Shown one piece after another: positions 9,101-14,504 of a DNA stretch of 18,338 nucleotides (within the stretch, counting starts at the first letter, position 1; every line of letters begins with the position of its first letter). The stretch comes from Patescibacteria group bacterium (lineage in GTDB: Bacteria > Patescibacteria > Paceibacteria > UBA6257 > 2-01-FULL-56-20). Location of the stretch: contig JAMDBA010000044.1 of assembly GCA_023484365.1 (NCBI GenBank), forward strand, positions 1 through 18,338. The letters run 5' to 3'. A program made the position numbers and the translations under genes. A model generated the notes under the pieces. The model was not told the origin of the DNA. It searched no databases and saw only the letters and a program-made list of their open reading frames with translations.

Positions 9101-9989
9101 GCTGACGATGCGGACTTTCCATAGCGGAGGAATAGCGGGGGTTGATATTACGCAGGGCTTGCCTAGGGTTGAGGAAATTTTTGAAGTTCGTCCGCCTAAG
9201 GGCAAGGCAGTTTTGGCCGCTGAAGATGGTAAAGTGATAGACATAGAAGAAAGATCTGAGGAAAAAATAATCAGGATCAAATCTAAAACAGGATTAAAAT
9301 CAAAAGCCGCTGAGTATGCCGTGTCCCGTTATGCGTTAGTTTATGTCAAACCTGGTGATAACGTAAAACAGGGAGATCGGCTTTCAGAGGGAAGTATTGA
9401 CCTCAAAGAACTTTTATTATTAAAAGGAATAGAAGAAACAGAACGTTATGTTATTAAAGAAATCCAAAAGATTTATTTCTCTCAGGGGTCATTGATTAAT
9501 GATAAGCATATAGAAATTATGATTAAGCAGATGTTTTCTAGACTTAAGATAACAGATCCGGGCGATGCTCCTGATTTAGTTGTCGGTGAAATAGTTGAAA
9601 AATCTAAGTTTTTGGAAATTAATCGCGAGCTTAAAAAACAAGGTCTTCAGCTGGCGAAGTCTCAGCAGCTCTTGATGGGTATAAAAAGAGTCGCTCTTTC
9701 AACGGAAAGCTGGCTTTCGGCCGCGTCATTTGAGGACACCGCAAGAATTTTGGTCACGGCTGGCTTAGAAGGAAAGTCTGACAGTCTTAGAGGGCTTAAG
9801 GAAAACGTTATTATCGGCCGGTTGATTCCGACTAAAGAAACTTTTGCGCCAGGCGGAGAGATTAAGGTAATGAGCGAAGAAGAAATTGAGGAGCCTGTTG
9901 GCGAGGTTGATGTTGTGGAAGAAGCTCCTGCCGGTGAACCGGAAGAGCCGGAATCATTGACTGATGAATCAAAATCGGATAATGTTTAA
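3144..9989 (+). CDS. rpoBC: Fused RNA polymerase beta-beta' subunit (RpoB-RpoC)
   Basis: One uninterrupted frame of 2281 residues encodes both large subunits of RNA polymerase. Beta occupies residues 1 to about 1050: the rifampicin-pocket region SSQLSQFMDQ (380-389) to HRRRVSALG (398-406), GLTRERASFEVRDVH, and KLAGRHGNKG (829-838) with the two active-site lysines K829 and K837. It ends in the usual helix LVNELKALGFNVEPI. Beta' starts about 10 residues later (LASPEQILKWSHGEVLKPET, 1069-1088). It shows zinc-site cysteines 1115, 1117, 1130 and 1133; the catalytic NADFDGD (1546-1552, metal-binding D1548, D1550 and D1552); the bridge helix near 1787-1806; the trigger loop near 1834-1862; the second zinc site C1874, C1945, C1952 and C1955; and an acidic tail (about 2245-2281). 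No start codon lies at the junction, so beta' cannot easily be made alone. Fusions are known in Helicobacter and Wolbachia. No Shine-Dalgarno precedes ATG 3144. The rpsF start follows 9 bases after the stop. Confidence 0.97.
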   Translation: MAKNKTIIPNKNFSPHAQPLIEQPNLNELQIRSYDWFAKKGIRDLFKEISPIHDHTGKELELYFDDYYFDEPKFDEKTSRYKDATYEAAFKVKLRLINKKTKKTEVQEVYLGDFPIMTDRGTFIINGVERVVVSQLVRSAGVYFTATFKEGRKFFGAKVIPNRGAWLEFETDMDGQIGVKIDRHRKIPATSLLRIFGLEDNDQILKTFKDVDVGQVKYLERTLRKDPAKNAGDAYLEIYKRIRPGDLATVENAKSLIDAMFHRFDRYDLSPVGRFKTNQRLSLNGEDRMLNIDDLKAIIKEIIRLNNDPQAEPDDIDHLGNRRLRPVGELLENRLRLGINRLKRVVQDRMSISTDKENLLPAQLINFRPIMAVVNEFFASSQLSQFMDQVNPLAEVEHRRRVSALGPGGLTRERASFEVRDVHRSHYGRICPIETPEGSNIGLINYLASFARVNDYGFIETPYVKVNKSKVTSEVVWLNALEEEKYTIVHAGTKRDKNNKIIGSNLEARVKGEPGVCNPEDVDFIEVAPNQFISMATSIIPFLQHDDANRALMGSNMQRQGVVSVKPSAPYVGTGFEEKIARDSGYLITSKESGTVTEVDGDHVKVKSAKGTQNYSLEKFRRSNQFTSISHYPRVSVGQTVKAGDILADGPAMDNGVLALGQNLLVAFISWEGADFEDAVILSERVVRDDLFTTVHIEDFYIDVRDTKLGPEITTHDISNVSEEKLSNLDEEGIIRIGAEVKGGDILVGKISPKGEGELTAEERLLRAIFGEKARDVKDTSLTLPHGKMGRVVGIKIFSREKGDKLEPGIIKRIQVEVAQLRKIQAGDKLAGRHGNKGVISQVRPVEDMPYLEDGTPVDIILNPLGVASRMNLGQILETHLGLAAHKLGYRAITPGLESAKEEDIRKELEKAGLPPDGKVTVFNGRDGKAFDQKVMVGMIYMMKLNHLVEDKMHMRSIGPYSLITQQPLGGKAHSGGQRFGEMEVWALEGYGAKHTLQEMLTVKSDDIAGRAAIYESIIRGDVVKFSNLPASFNVLVNELKALGFNVEPIYKNEGADRPEDLDFLKINLASPEQILKWSHGEVLKPETINYRTQRPEKDGLFSERIFGPSKDYECYCGKYKRIRYKGVVCDKCGVEVTRSIVRRERMGHIELAAPVAHIWFLKAVPSRLALVLNVSSVKLERVLYYISYIVTKVDEETRIKSFNEVDKELKAKIKSLGKNKGSQSEFLESAKRTKDFLKKLKPGMILDQSEYLSWSRKFGSVFEAEMGAGAIRKILENMDLRQEAQKIEKEISLIKDPLKERKLLYRLKIFKSMIKNSIRPEWMVMNVLPVLPPDLRPMVALDGGRYATSDLNDLYRRVINRNNRLKKLIEIKAPDIIIKNEKRMLQEAVDALIDNSARYGTQQLSSQRRPLRSLADILKGKQGRFRQNLLGKRVDYSGRSVIVVGPHLKIDECGLPKRMALEMFRPFVIGEMMKRGIAHNIRNANRFIEEGSDEVWAILEEVIKDRRVLLNRAPTLHRLSIQAFKPILIEGMAIQLPPLVCSGFNADFDGDQMAVHLPLSVEAQKESQNIMSAKINILKPASGDIITNPTQDIVLGIYYLTNINQTSTSLLKGKLFGNIDEALMAYEEGLILVNTPIKAKINGAVVDTSLGRLLFNEVFEGKIDFVNDKINKKKLSALVEKSFEIGGIDFTYEILNKIQLLGFKYATVSGITWSIGDLMVPEAKKQIVAKAEREVEIITKQFQEGLLTSAERKARVISIWEKVKDEVSKALMTIFMPNNPIYQIIDSSARGSWAQPIQMSGMKGLVVNPKGETIELPIKSSYKEGLSVLEYFISTHGARKGSTDTALKTAQAGYMTRRLVDVSQDLMIKEEDCGTKKGVEVFRADTSEFGYPFSSRIFSRTALEDIKLGNKIIVRAGETINKEAAELIEKSKIESVKVRSPITCKTLYGLCGKCYGYDLGKNKPVEVGEAVGVIAAQSIGEPGTQLTMRTFHSGGIAGVDITQGLPRVEEIFEVRPPKGKAVLAAEDGKVIDIEERSEEKIIRIKSKTGLKSKAAEYAVSRYALVYVKPGDNVKQGDRLSEGSIDLKELLLLKGIEETERYVIKEIQKIYFSQGSLINDKHIEIMIKQMFSRLKITDPGDAPDLVVGEIVEKSKFLEINRELKKQGLQLAKSQQLLMGIKRVALSTESWLSAASFEDTARILVTAGLEGKSDSLRGLKENVIIGRLIPTKETFAPGGEIKVMSEEEIEEPVGEVDVVEEAPAGEPEEPESLTDESKSDNV

Positions 9990-9998
9990 TAAATAAAA

Positions 9999-10409
9999 AT
10001 GGAAGAATATAATCAAAAAAAATACGAGATTTCTTTTTTGCTCAAAACCGAAGCTGATAAGGAGGCTATCTTGAAGACGTTGAATTCTATCAAAGCTCAA
10101 ATTATTTATGAAAACGAATTAAGGTCTATCGCTTTAGCTTATAAGATTGAAAAAGAAACCCAGGCCTTTTTCGGCTGGATCCATTTTTCAACCGATCCCG
10201 AAATGATTCCGGTAGTAAGAGACAGCTTGAAAACAGCGCCGATGTTGCGTTTTTTGATTGTTGAGAGCGTGTCTGGCGCGCCAAGTCGTAGGGGAGAAGG
10301 CCGTCAATTCAGGAGACCGGCGGCACCAGTTAGCGAAACACCAAAAGAACATCAAGGAAATTTAAGCAACGAAGCGCTTGAACAAAAATTAAAAGAAATA
10401 TTACAATAA
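9999..10409 (+). CDS. rpsF: Ribosomal protein bS6
   Basis: bS6 binds 16S rRNA together with bS18 in the platform of the 30S subunit. The 136 residues hold the ferredoxin-like S6 core in the first 95: YEISFLLKTEAD (8-19), then AYKIEKETQAFFGWIHFST (47-65, the usual conserved Lys-Glu-x-Gln-Ala-x-x block) and LKTAPMLRFLIVE (77-89). A charged, low-complexity C-terminal tail (GAPSRRGEGRQFRRPAAP onward) ends in a short predicted helix. Its place directly before ssb and rpsR is the classic bacterial rpsF-ssb-rpsR order. It begins 9 bases after rpoBC with no promoter or Shine-Dalgarno in the gap, so it is expected to be co-transcribed with RNA polymerase. Autoregulation by an S6-S18 mRNA structure is known in other bacteria, but no such structure was recognised here. 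Confidence 0.93.
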   Translation: MEEYNQKKYEISFLLKTEADKEAILKTLNSIKAQIIYENELRSIALAYKIEKETQAFFGWIHFSTDPEMIPVVRDSLKTAPMLRFLIVESVSGAPSRRGEGRQFRRPAAPVSETPKEHQGNLSNEALEQKLKEILQ

Positions 10410-10413
10410 AACT

Positions 10414-10860
10414 ATGGATTTAAACAAAGTATTTATTTTGGGAAGGTTGACCGCCGACCCGCAACTAAGGAGCATTCCCAGCGGGACACAAGTGGCTACT
10501 TTTAGCGTTGCCACTAATCGTGTCTGGAATGATAAGTCGGGCGCCCGACAGGAACAGACGGAGTATCATAATATTGTTGTATGGGGCAGGCAAGCGGAGG
10601 TTGCCGGTCAATTTCTTAAAAAAGGAGGAATGGTTTTAGTTGAGGGAAGGTTGCAAACGAGATCTTGGCAGGACAAGCAAGGCCAAACCAGGAAGACAAC
10701 AGAAATAATTTCGGAACGGCTTCAGCTTGGACCGCGGTCGGTTGGCAAAAGTTCGGAGGCGCCGTCGCAAGCCAATATGGAGAATAATGAAGTATCCGCT
10801 GATATTCCAACAATAGACGTCGAGGATAAGGAAATTAATCCGGAAGATCTGCCTTTCTAA
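10414..10860 (+). CDS. ssb: Single-stranded DNA-binding protein SSB
   Basis: SSB coats single-stranded DNA in replication and repair and recruits partner enzymes through its C-terminal tip. Residues 1-105 form the OB-fold: [19 protein letters not shown] (1-19), [10 protein letters not shown] (27-36), [21 protein letters not shown] (50-70), [10 protein letters not shown] (76-85) and [11 protein letters not shown] (96-106). A variable linker of about 30 residues (GPRSV to IDVEDK) follows, and the protein ends in the acidic, hydrophobic tip NPEDLPF, the family's partner-binding motif (compare DDIPF). The 148-residue length is normal for a bacterial SSB. It starts 4 bases after rpsF and lies between the S6 and S18 genes, as in most bacteria, so it shares their expression. 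No Shine-Dalgarno is visible. Confidence 0.95.
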   Translation: MDLNKVFILGRLTADPQLRSIPSGTQVATFSVATNRVWNDKSGARQEQTEYHNIVVWGRQAEVAGQFLKKGGMVLVEGRLQTRSWQDKQGQTRKTTEIISERLQLGPRSVGKSSEAPSQANMENNEVSADIPTIDVEDKEINPEDLPF

Positions 10861-10877
10861 TAAAAAATAACACTATC

Positions 10878-11081
10878 ATGTCAAAACAATGCTTATTTTG
10901 TTCGCAAGACATTAATATTATAGATTACAAAGACACGCCGCTTTTGCGCAGGTTTGTTTCCGAACAGGGAAAAATCATAAGTCCTTTGCATACCGGCGTC
11001 TGCGCGAAACACCAAAGAAAGCTCTCCGAGGCCATAAAGCGCGCCAGATTTATGGGGCTTTTGCCTTTTGTTAAAAAATAA
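10878..11081 (+). CDS. rpsR: Ribosomal protein bS18, cysteine-containing form
   Basis: bS18 pairs with bS6 in the small ribosomal subunit. The 67-residue protein carries the family core: [20 protein letters not shown] (22-41), then [20 protein letters not shown] (43-62), the basic helix that contacts 16S rRNA. CLFC at residues 5-8 plus Cys42 and His45 (C-x-x-H) form a plausible four-ligand zinc site, as in the C+ form of bS18. Many bacteria have lost these cysteines. The gene starts 17 bases after ssb, completing rpsF-ssb-rpsR, and no Shine-Dalgarno is seen before the ATG. The length is typical. Confidence 0.95.
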   Translation: MSKQCLFCSQDINIIDYKDTPLLRRFVSEQGKIISPLHTGVCAKHQRKLSEAIKRARFMGLLPFVKK

Positions 11082-11108
11082 ATTGCGTTTTAGCAAAATC
11101 AATTTCTA

Positions 11109-11654
11109 ATGAATATTGGGATTTTTAATTTTATCCATCAGTTTGTAGGACGCTCTTTTTGGCTAGACGCAGCGATGATTTTTTTCGCCCTTTATTTTCC
11201 TTATATTTTAGGGATAACCGCGCTGGTTTTGCCGTTATTTGAAAAAAGGTGGCGCTTGCGTTGGCTGTTTTATTTTGAATTAATATCGGCAGCGATTCTA
11301 AGCCGGGGGATTTTGACGGAGATCGTTCGTTATTTTTACATTCATCCTAGGCCCTTTGATTATTTCCATTTTACGCCTTTAATTCCTGAATCTGGTAATT
11401 CATTTCCATCTGGTCACGCCGCTTTTTTCTTCGCGATAGCCATTATTATTTTATTTTGGAAGCCGAAATGGGGATGGTTTTTTATTGGTTCGGCGGTCGT
11501 TCTTTCTTTAGCGAGGATTTATGTTGGCGTTCATTGGCCTTTAGATATCATCGGAGGAATGATTATAGGTTTAATATCCGGGTTTACTGTTTATTATCTA
11601 TTCGGAAAAATTTACTCTAAAATCCGTTCTCAGAAGCAAGCCGAAATTTCATAA
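11109..11654 (+). CDS. PAP2-superfamily membrane phosphatase, possible undecaprenyl-diphosphatase
   Basis: PAP2 enzymes remove phosphate from lipid phosphates; the BcrC branch recycles undecaprenyl diphosphate, the cell-wall lipid carrier. The 181 residues contain about five to six membrane segments and the three catalytic motifs. Motif 1 is R74-x6-R81-P82 (family KxxxxxxRP, here with Arg for Lys). Motif 2 is PSGH (100-103). Motif 3 is R136-x5-H142-x3-D146 (ARIYVGVHWPLD; the family's leading Ser is Ala here). The catalytic histidines (103, 142) and Asp146 are present, so it should be active despite the two conservative changes. It follows rpsR by 27 bases with no obvious promoter, so it is probably the last gene of the rpoBC transcript. 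Substrate assignment is an inference from the family and from the cell-wall genes nearby. Confidence 0.85.
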   Translation: MNIGIFNFIHQFVGRSFWLDAAMIFFALYFPYILGITALVLPLFEKRWRLRWLFYFELISAAILSRGILTEIVRYFYIHPRPFDYFHFTPLIPESGNSFPSGHAAFFFAIAIIILFWKPKWGWFFIGSAVVLSLARIYVGVHWPLDIIGGMIIGLISGFTVYYLFGKIYSKIRSQKQAEIS

Positions 11655-11685
11655 AAGAAAATCCCGCTCCATGCAGGCGCGGGAC
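11653..11685 (-). terminator. Terminator for the minus-strand 66-residue gene
   Basis: Read on the minus strand, TCCCGC pairs with GCGGGA (11679-11684 and 11662-11667) across an 11-base loop, and the stem is followed by TTTTCTTTT. It lies about 20 bases past the minus-strand stop at 11704. It has no T tract on the plus strand, so it is a weak stop at best for the converging PAP2 gene. Confidence 0.6.
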
Positions 11686-11703
11686 ATAAATTCGCTTAAC
11701 GCT

Positions 11704-11904
11704 TTATTCTTCTTCTAGTAGTTTTTTTGTGGGCGTAATCCTGATCAAACCTTTTATTTTTATGTCGGCATTAAATCTTATCTTGCCGATATTAAATAAG
11801 TAATTCAGAATATCGTATCCGTATTCCTTGTGGCAGGCATAAAAATCCGCTGAACCGTTTTCTAAAAGTTCTTTTTCAAGGTCGTCAATCATTTTGGCGT
11901 CCAT
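11704..11904 (-). CDS. Small orphan protein, 66 residues, function unknown
   Basis: I do not recognise this protein. It is soluble and acidic at both ends: an N-terminal helix (MIDDLEKELLENGSADFYACHKEYG), a middle rich in aromatic residues (YDILNYLFNIGKIRF, 30-44), a likely beta pair (ADIKIKGLIRITPTKK, 46-61) and an acidic end (LLEEE). There is no membrane segment and a single Cys (24) next to a His. The helix-then-hairpin layout would suit a small regulator or an adaptor, but no motif proves it. It is backed by the only textbook Shine-Dalgarno in the window, by its own promoter and by a terminator, so it is very likely a real, separately controlled gene. It faces the PAP2 gene tail to tail and lies downstream of topA on the same strand, 138 bases away. 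Confidence 0.7.
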   Translation of the reverse strand: MDAKMIDDLEKELLENGSADFYACHKEYGYDILNYLFNIGKIRFNADIKIKGLIRITPTKKLLEEE

Positions 11905-11910
11905 TTATTT

Positions 11911-11916
11911 CTCCTT
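11911..11916 (-). promoter_or_regulatory. Shine-Dalgarno site AAGGAG of the 66-residue gene
   Basis: AAGGAG lies 6 bases before ATG (11904-11902) on the minus strand. It fixes this start and is unusual here, since the other starts in the window have no such site. Confidence 0.85.
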
Positions 11917-11939
11917 TTCAAGTTTGAATTCCTGCTTTT

Positions 11940-11969
11940 ATTATAGTTCTTCCCGAACTGTCAAAGCAA
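11940..11969 (-). promoter_or_regulatory. Promoter of the 66-residue gene
   Basis: On the minus strand a perfect TATAAT (11945-11940) lies 18 bases downstream of TTGCTT (11969-11964). A better -35 match, TTGACA (11964-11959), is only 13 bases away and too close to work with this -10. A second TTGACA lies at 11984-11979. The -10 is convincing; which -35 is used is unclear. Confidence 0.5.
11945..11959. promoter_or_regulatory. Operator-like inverted repeat AGTTC-N5-GAACT
   Basis: Perfect 5-bp arms (11945-11949 and 11955-11959) with a TTCCC centre sit in the promoter spacer next to the -10 of the 66-residue gene. A dimeric repressor bound there would block RNA polymerase. The regulator is unknown. 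Confidence 0.35.
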
Positions 11970-12042
11970 GGGGACTATTGTCAATTATATTCAATTTAAA
12001 AGCGCAGGCTATTTATAATCTAAAGTAATTTTAATATAAAAG

Positions 12043-14193
12043 CTAACCGTTTTTATTCTCTTGCTCTAAAAGAGGATTTTTCCAACTGGCATAGTCGCAT
12101 TTTGGCCAGCGGGAACAACCGTAGAAGAACCTTCCTTTTTTAGTGCGCTTCCTTATTATCTCTCCTTCGCCGCATTTTGGGCATTTTCCGTAAGTCTTTT
12201 TATCCTCCTCGCTTAAGAATTTTTTGGCGTTTTTACATTCGGGGAAGCCGGAGCAGGCCAAAAATTTCCCGAAACGACCATATTTTATAATCATCGGTTT
12301 GCCGCATTTTTCGCAAACTTCATTAGTGGTTTCGTCAAATGGCTTTTGTTTTTCAACAGATTGATACTTATTCTCCAGATTTTTGGCAAAGGGATCGTAA
12401 AATTCCTTAATCACTTTTTGCCATTGTTTTTTACCGTCAGCGATTTCGTCAAATTTGTTTTCCATTTTCGCCGTAAATTGAATATCAACTATTTCGGGAA
12501 AGTTTGCCACTAAGATTTTATTTACAGCTTCGCCTATTTGAGTGGGAACAAAACGGCGATCTTCGTTTTTATCTACATAATTTCTTTCCTGAATTACGGA
12601 TATTATCGGGGCGTAAGTTGATGGCCGACCGATGCCGTATTCTTCAAGGGTTTTAATGAGCGAGGCGTCGTTGTATCTCGCTGGTGGTTCGGTGAAATGT
12701 TCCAAAGAACTAATTTCGCGTAGCCTCAGAGAATCCCCGCTATTAACGTTTGGCAGTTCTCTTTCTTCAAATTTTGCCGGCCATATTTTTAAAAATCCGT
12801 CAAACTTAAGCGTGGCGCCATTGGAATTAAACGTGAATTTGTCGTTAATATTTTTAGGATTCTGGGCGGTAATTTCTATTTTGGTATTTTCAAAAATAGC
12901 CTGAGGTAATTGCGAGGCGATAAACCGCCGCCAGATAAGGTCGTAGAGTTTATTTTCCTGGGGGTATTCGGCTTTTATATTTTCCGGGATCAAGGCCGGA
13001 TTCGTCGGCCTTATTGCTTCGTGGGCTTCTTGCGCCAGCTTTGACTTTGTTTTGAAAAAACGAGGGGCGTCAGAGGCGTATTCTTTGCCAAGATTTTCTT
13101 CTATCCAATTTTTGGCCGTCTCAACAGATTCCTTGGAAAGATTAAGCGAGTCCGTTCTCATATATGTAATATTGCCGTTCTCATAAAGGCTTTGGGCGAT
13201 TCGCATCGTCTGCTTAGCCGAGTACCGCAGCTTCTTTGAAGCTTCCTGTTGGAGCGTGCTGGTCGTAAACGGCGGCAGGGGATTTTTCCTTGTTTCTTTT
13301 TTGTCCGTTTTAGCGATTTTAAAATTACAATTCTTAATCCTTTCAATTAGATTTTCGGCTTCGGTTTTTGATTTTATTTCTAGTTTTCCTATTTCCTTAT
13401 CGTTAATCCTGCGGAGCTCCGCTTCCAGCTGGTTTAAAGGATTGATGCCCGATTTGCTTTCGGTGGAATCACCATTAGTTTTAAGCGATATTTCGGGATA
13501 TGGATCGCTTGAATTTCCGTCGCTCGTTTCAGATGAAAACTTTTTTTCATCTGCGTGCTCGCTAGGAAATTTGAAAATCGCTGAAATAGTGTGATATTCC
13601 TGCGGTTTGAATTGGCGGATTTCTTCTTCCCGTTCGGCGATTAATCTCAGCGCAACCGACTGGACGCGTCCGGCCGAGAGCCGTTTCATAACTTTCTCCC
13701 AAAGGAATGGAGATAATTTATATCCGACAAGCCGATCTAAAATCCTTCTTGCCTGCTGGGAATCAACCATATTTATATTGATGTCGCGCGGATTTTTAAT
13801 GGCGTTATCAATTGCCGAATTGGTTATTTCGTGAAAGACTATCCGCTGGTGGGGGATTTCTTTTAAATCAAGCGCCTCTACGAGGTGCCAGGCAATTGCT
13901 TCTCCTTCGCGGTCTTCATCTGTCGCGAGTATGACGCTTTTTGCTTTATGGGCCTCTTTCTTAAGTTGCGTTACCCTTTTTCTGGCTTTAATGGGCACTA
14001 TATAATGAGGTTCAAAATTATTTTCAATATCTATGCTTAAGCGGCTCTTGGGAAGATCTCTGACGTGCCCATAAGAAGATTCTACTTCGTAATCTTTACC
14101 TAGAAACTGGCCGATAGTTTTGGCTTTAGTCGGGGACTCAACGATAATAAGCGTTTTCTTATTCTTCGTGTTTTTGGTTGTATTCTCTCGCAT
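12043..14193 (-). CDS. topA: DNA topoisomerase I (type IA)
   Basis: TopA relaxes negative supercoils by cutting and passing one DNA strand. The 716 residues hold the TOPRIM domain (LIIVESPTKAKTI at 15-27 with Glu19; TDEDREGEAIAWH at 91-103 with the metal-binding D92, D94 and E96), the SAGRVQSVALRLI block (173-185), PPFTTSTLQQEASKKL (307-322) and the active-site NITYMRTDS (341-349), where Tyr344 forms the covalent DNA link. Two four-cysteine zinc fingers close the protein (C627, C630, C647, C653; C671, C674, C693, C699). It lies between E. coli TopA (865) and B. subtilis TopA (about 690) in length. Residues about 210-257 are a polar, low-complexity insert (SSETSDGNSSD and following), partly encoded by a perfect inverted repeat. 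No Shine-Dalgarno; a TATGAT at 14213-14208 (minus strand) could be its -10, giving a very short leader. The stop is TAG. Confidence 0.97.
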   Translation of the reverse strand: MRENTTKNTKNKKTLIIVESPTKAKTIGQFLGKDYEVESSYGHVRDLPKSRLSIDIENNFEPHYIVPIKARKRVTQLKKEAHKAKSVILATDEDREGEAIAWHLVEALDLKEIPHQRIVFHEITNSAIDNAIKNPRDININMVDSQQARRILDRLVGYKLSPFLWEKVMKRLSAGRVQSVALRLIAEREEEIRQFKPQEYHTISAIFKFPSEHADEKKFSSETSDGNSSDPYPEISLKTNGDSTESKSGINPLNQLEAELRRINDKEIGKLEIKSKTEAENLIERIKNCNFKIAKTDKKETRKNPLPPFTTSTLQQEASKKLRYSAKQTMRIAQSLYENGNITYMRTDSLNLSKESVETAKNWIEENLGKEYASDAPRFFKTKSKLAQEAHEAIRPTNPALIPENIKAEYPQENKLYDLIWRRFIASQLPQAIFENTKIEITAQNPKNINDKFTFNSNGATLKFDGFLKIWPAKFEERELPNVNSGDSLRLREISSLEHFTEPPARYNDASLIKTLEEYGIGRPSTYAPIISVIQERNYVDKNEDRRFVPTQIGEAVNKILVANFPEIVDIQFTAKMENKFDEIADGKKQWQKVIKEFYDPFAKNLENKYQSVEKQKPFDETTNEVCEKCGKPMIIKYGRFGKFLACSGFPECKNAKKFLSEEDKKTYGKCPKCGEGEIIRKRTKKGRFFYGCSRWPKCDYASWKNPLLEQENKNG
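13530..13553. repeat. Perfect 10-bp inverted repeat inside topA
   Basis: CAGATGAAAA (13530-13539) and TTTTCATCTG (13544-13553) are separated by 4 bases. The repeat sits in the extra, low-complexity part of TopA (about residues 214-222) and is flanked on both sides by GCTCG (13522-13526 and 13556-13560). The layout recalls an inserted palindromic element with a short target duplication, but so short a direct repeat may be chance. Confidence 0.5.
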
Positions 14194-14272
14194 GATTTAT
14201 TTATTCAATCATATTATTATTTTAAAGGCAAAACAGGTCAGAATTTAGAAATCCAGCGTTAATTGCCATATG

Positions 14273-14300
14273 TTGACTTTTTTATCTGGCTTGTTATATT
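14273..14300 (+). promoter_or_regulatory. Strong promoter of the tRNA-like RNA gene
   Basis: TTGACT (14273-14278), a 16-base spacer and TATATT (14295-14300). Transcription should begin near 14307, ten bases before the tRNA-like fold. It shares TTGACTTTTTTA and the 16-base spacing with the rpoBC promoter, so strong expression is expected. It points away from topA. Confidence 0.7.
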
Positions 14301-14316
14301 GTTATTAGCTTTTTTA

Positions 14317-14392
14317 CGGGGCGTGGCGCACGACGCGCATCCGATGCAATCCATCGGAAGGAGTTCGGTTCAATTCCGGACCGCCCCACCCA
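14317..14392 (+). ncRNA. tRNA-like RNA with aberrant D and anticodon arms
   Basis: The 76 bases fold as a cloverleaf. The acceptor is GGGGCG (14318-14323) with CGCCCC (14382-14387), with C14317 opposite A14388, then C and an encoded CCA (14390-14392). TG links to a D-like arm GCGC/GCGC (14326-14338). The anticodon-like hairpin (14340-14358) has a 7-bp stem and a CAATC loop. The T arm (14363-14381) has a 6-bp stem and a normal TTCAATT loop. Against a working tRNA: the D loop has 5 bases and no GG, the anticodon loop is not a 7-base loop with U33, and the T stem is one pair too long. By eye the acceptor and D stems resemble tRNA-Pro, tRNA-Gln or initiator tRNA, while TGCAA in the anticodon region recalls tRNA-Cys; no isotype can be given. 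It has its own promoter and terminator and lies on the plus strand between two minus-strand genes. It is either a decayed tRNA or a tRNA-shaped small RNA. Confidence 0.5.
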
Positions 14393-14439
14393 GCAATAAT
14401 TTAAAATAATTTATTTATTCTAATTTAATTTATTTTACA

Positions 14440-14469
14440 AAGCCCCGCTTGCAGCGGGGCTTACTTTTT
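14440..14469 (+). terminator. Terminator of the tRNA-like transcript, probably bidirectional
   Basis: A perfect 10-bp stem, AAGCCCCGCT (14440-14449) with AGCGGGGCTT (14453-14462), over a 3-base loop, followed by ACTTTTT. Read on the minus strand it also follows the LysM-M23 gene by about 40 bases, with a weaker T-rich tail. The stretch 14393-14439 before it is plain AT-rich sequence in which I see nothing else. Confidence 0.85.
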
Positions 14470-14504
14470 AAATTTCTATCTGATAAATAACAAAAAAATG
14501 CGTT

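Noticed and set aside
11945..11959. LexA (SOS) box in the promoter of the small orphan gene
   Set aside because: The arms are GTTC-N-GAAC; the Gram-positive LexA box is GAAC-N4-GTTC and the alphaproteobacterial one is a direct GTTC repeat.
12632..13834. Plus-strand frames over topA (12632-12904, 13256-13594, 13607-13834)
   Set aside because: They are antisense to conserved topoisomerase sequence; no promoter or ribosome site.
14317..14392. Signal recognition particle RNA
   Set aside because: CGGAAGG and the CCCCACCC end recall 4.5S RNA, but the AGCAG half of the conserved asymmetric loop is missing and the bases fold better as a cloverleaf.
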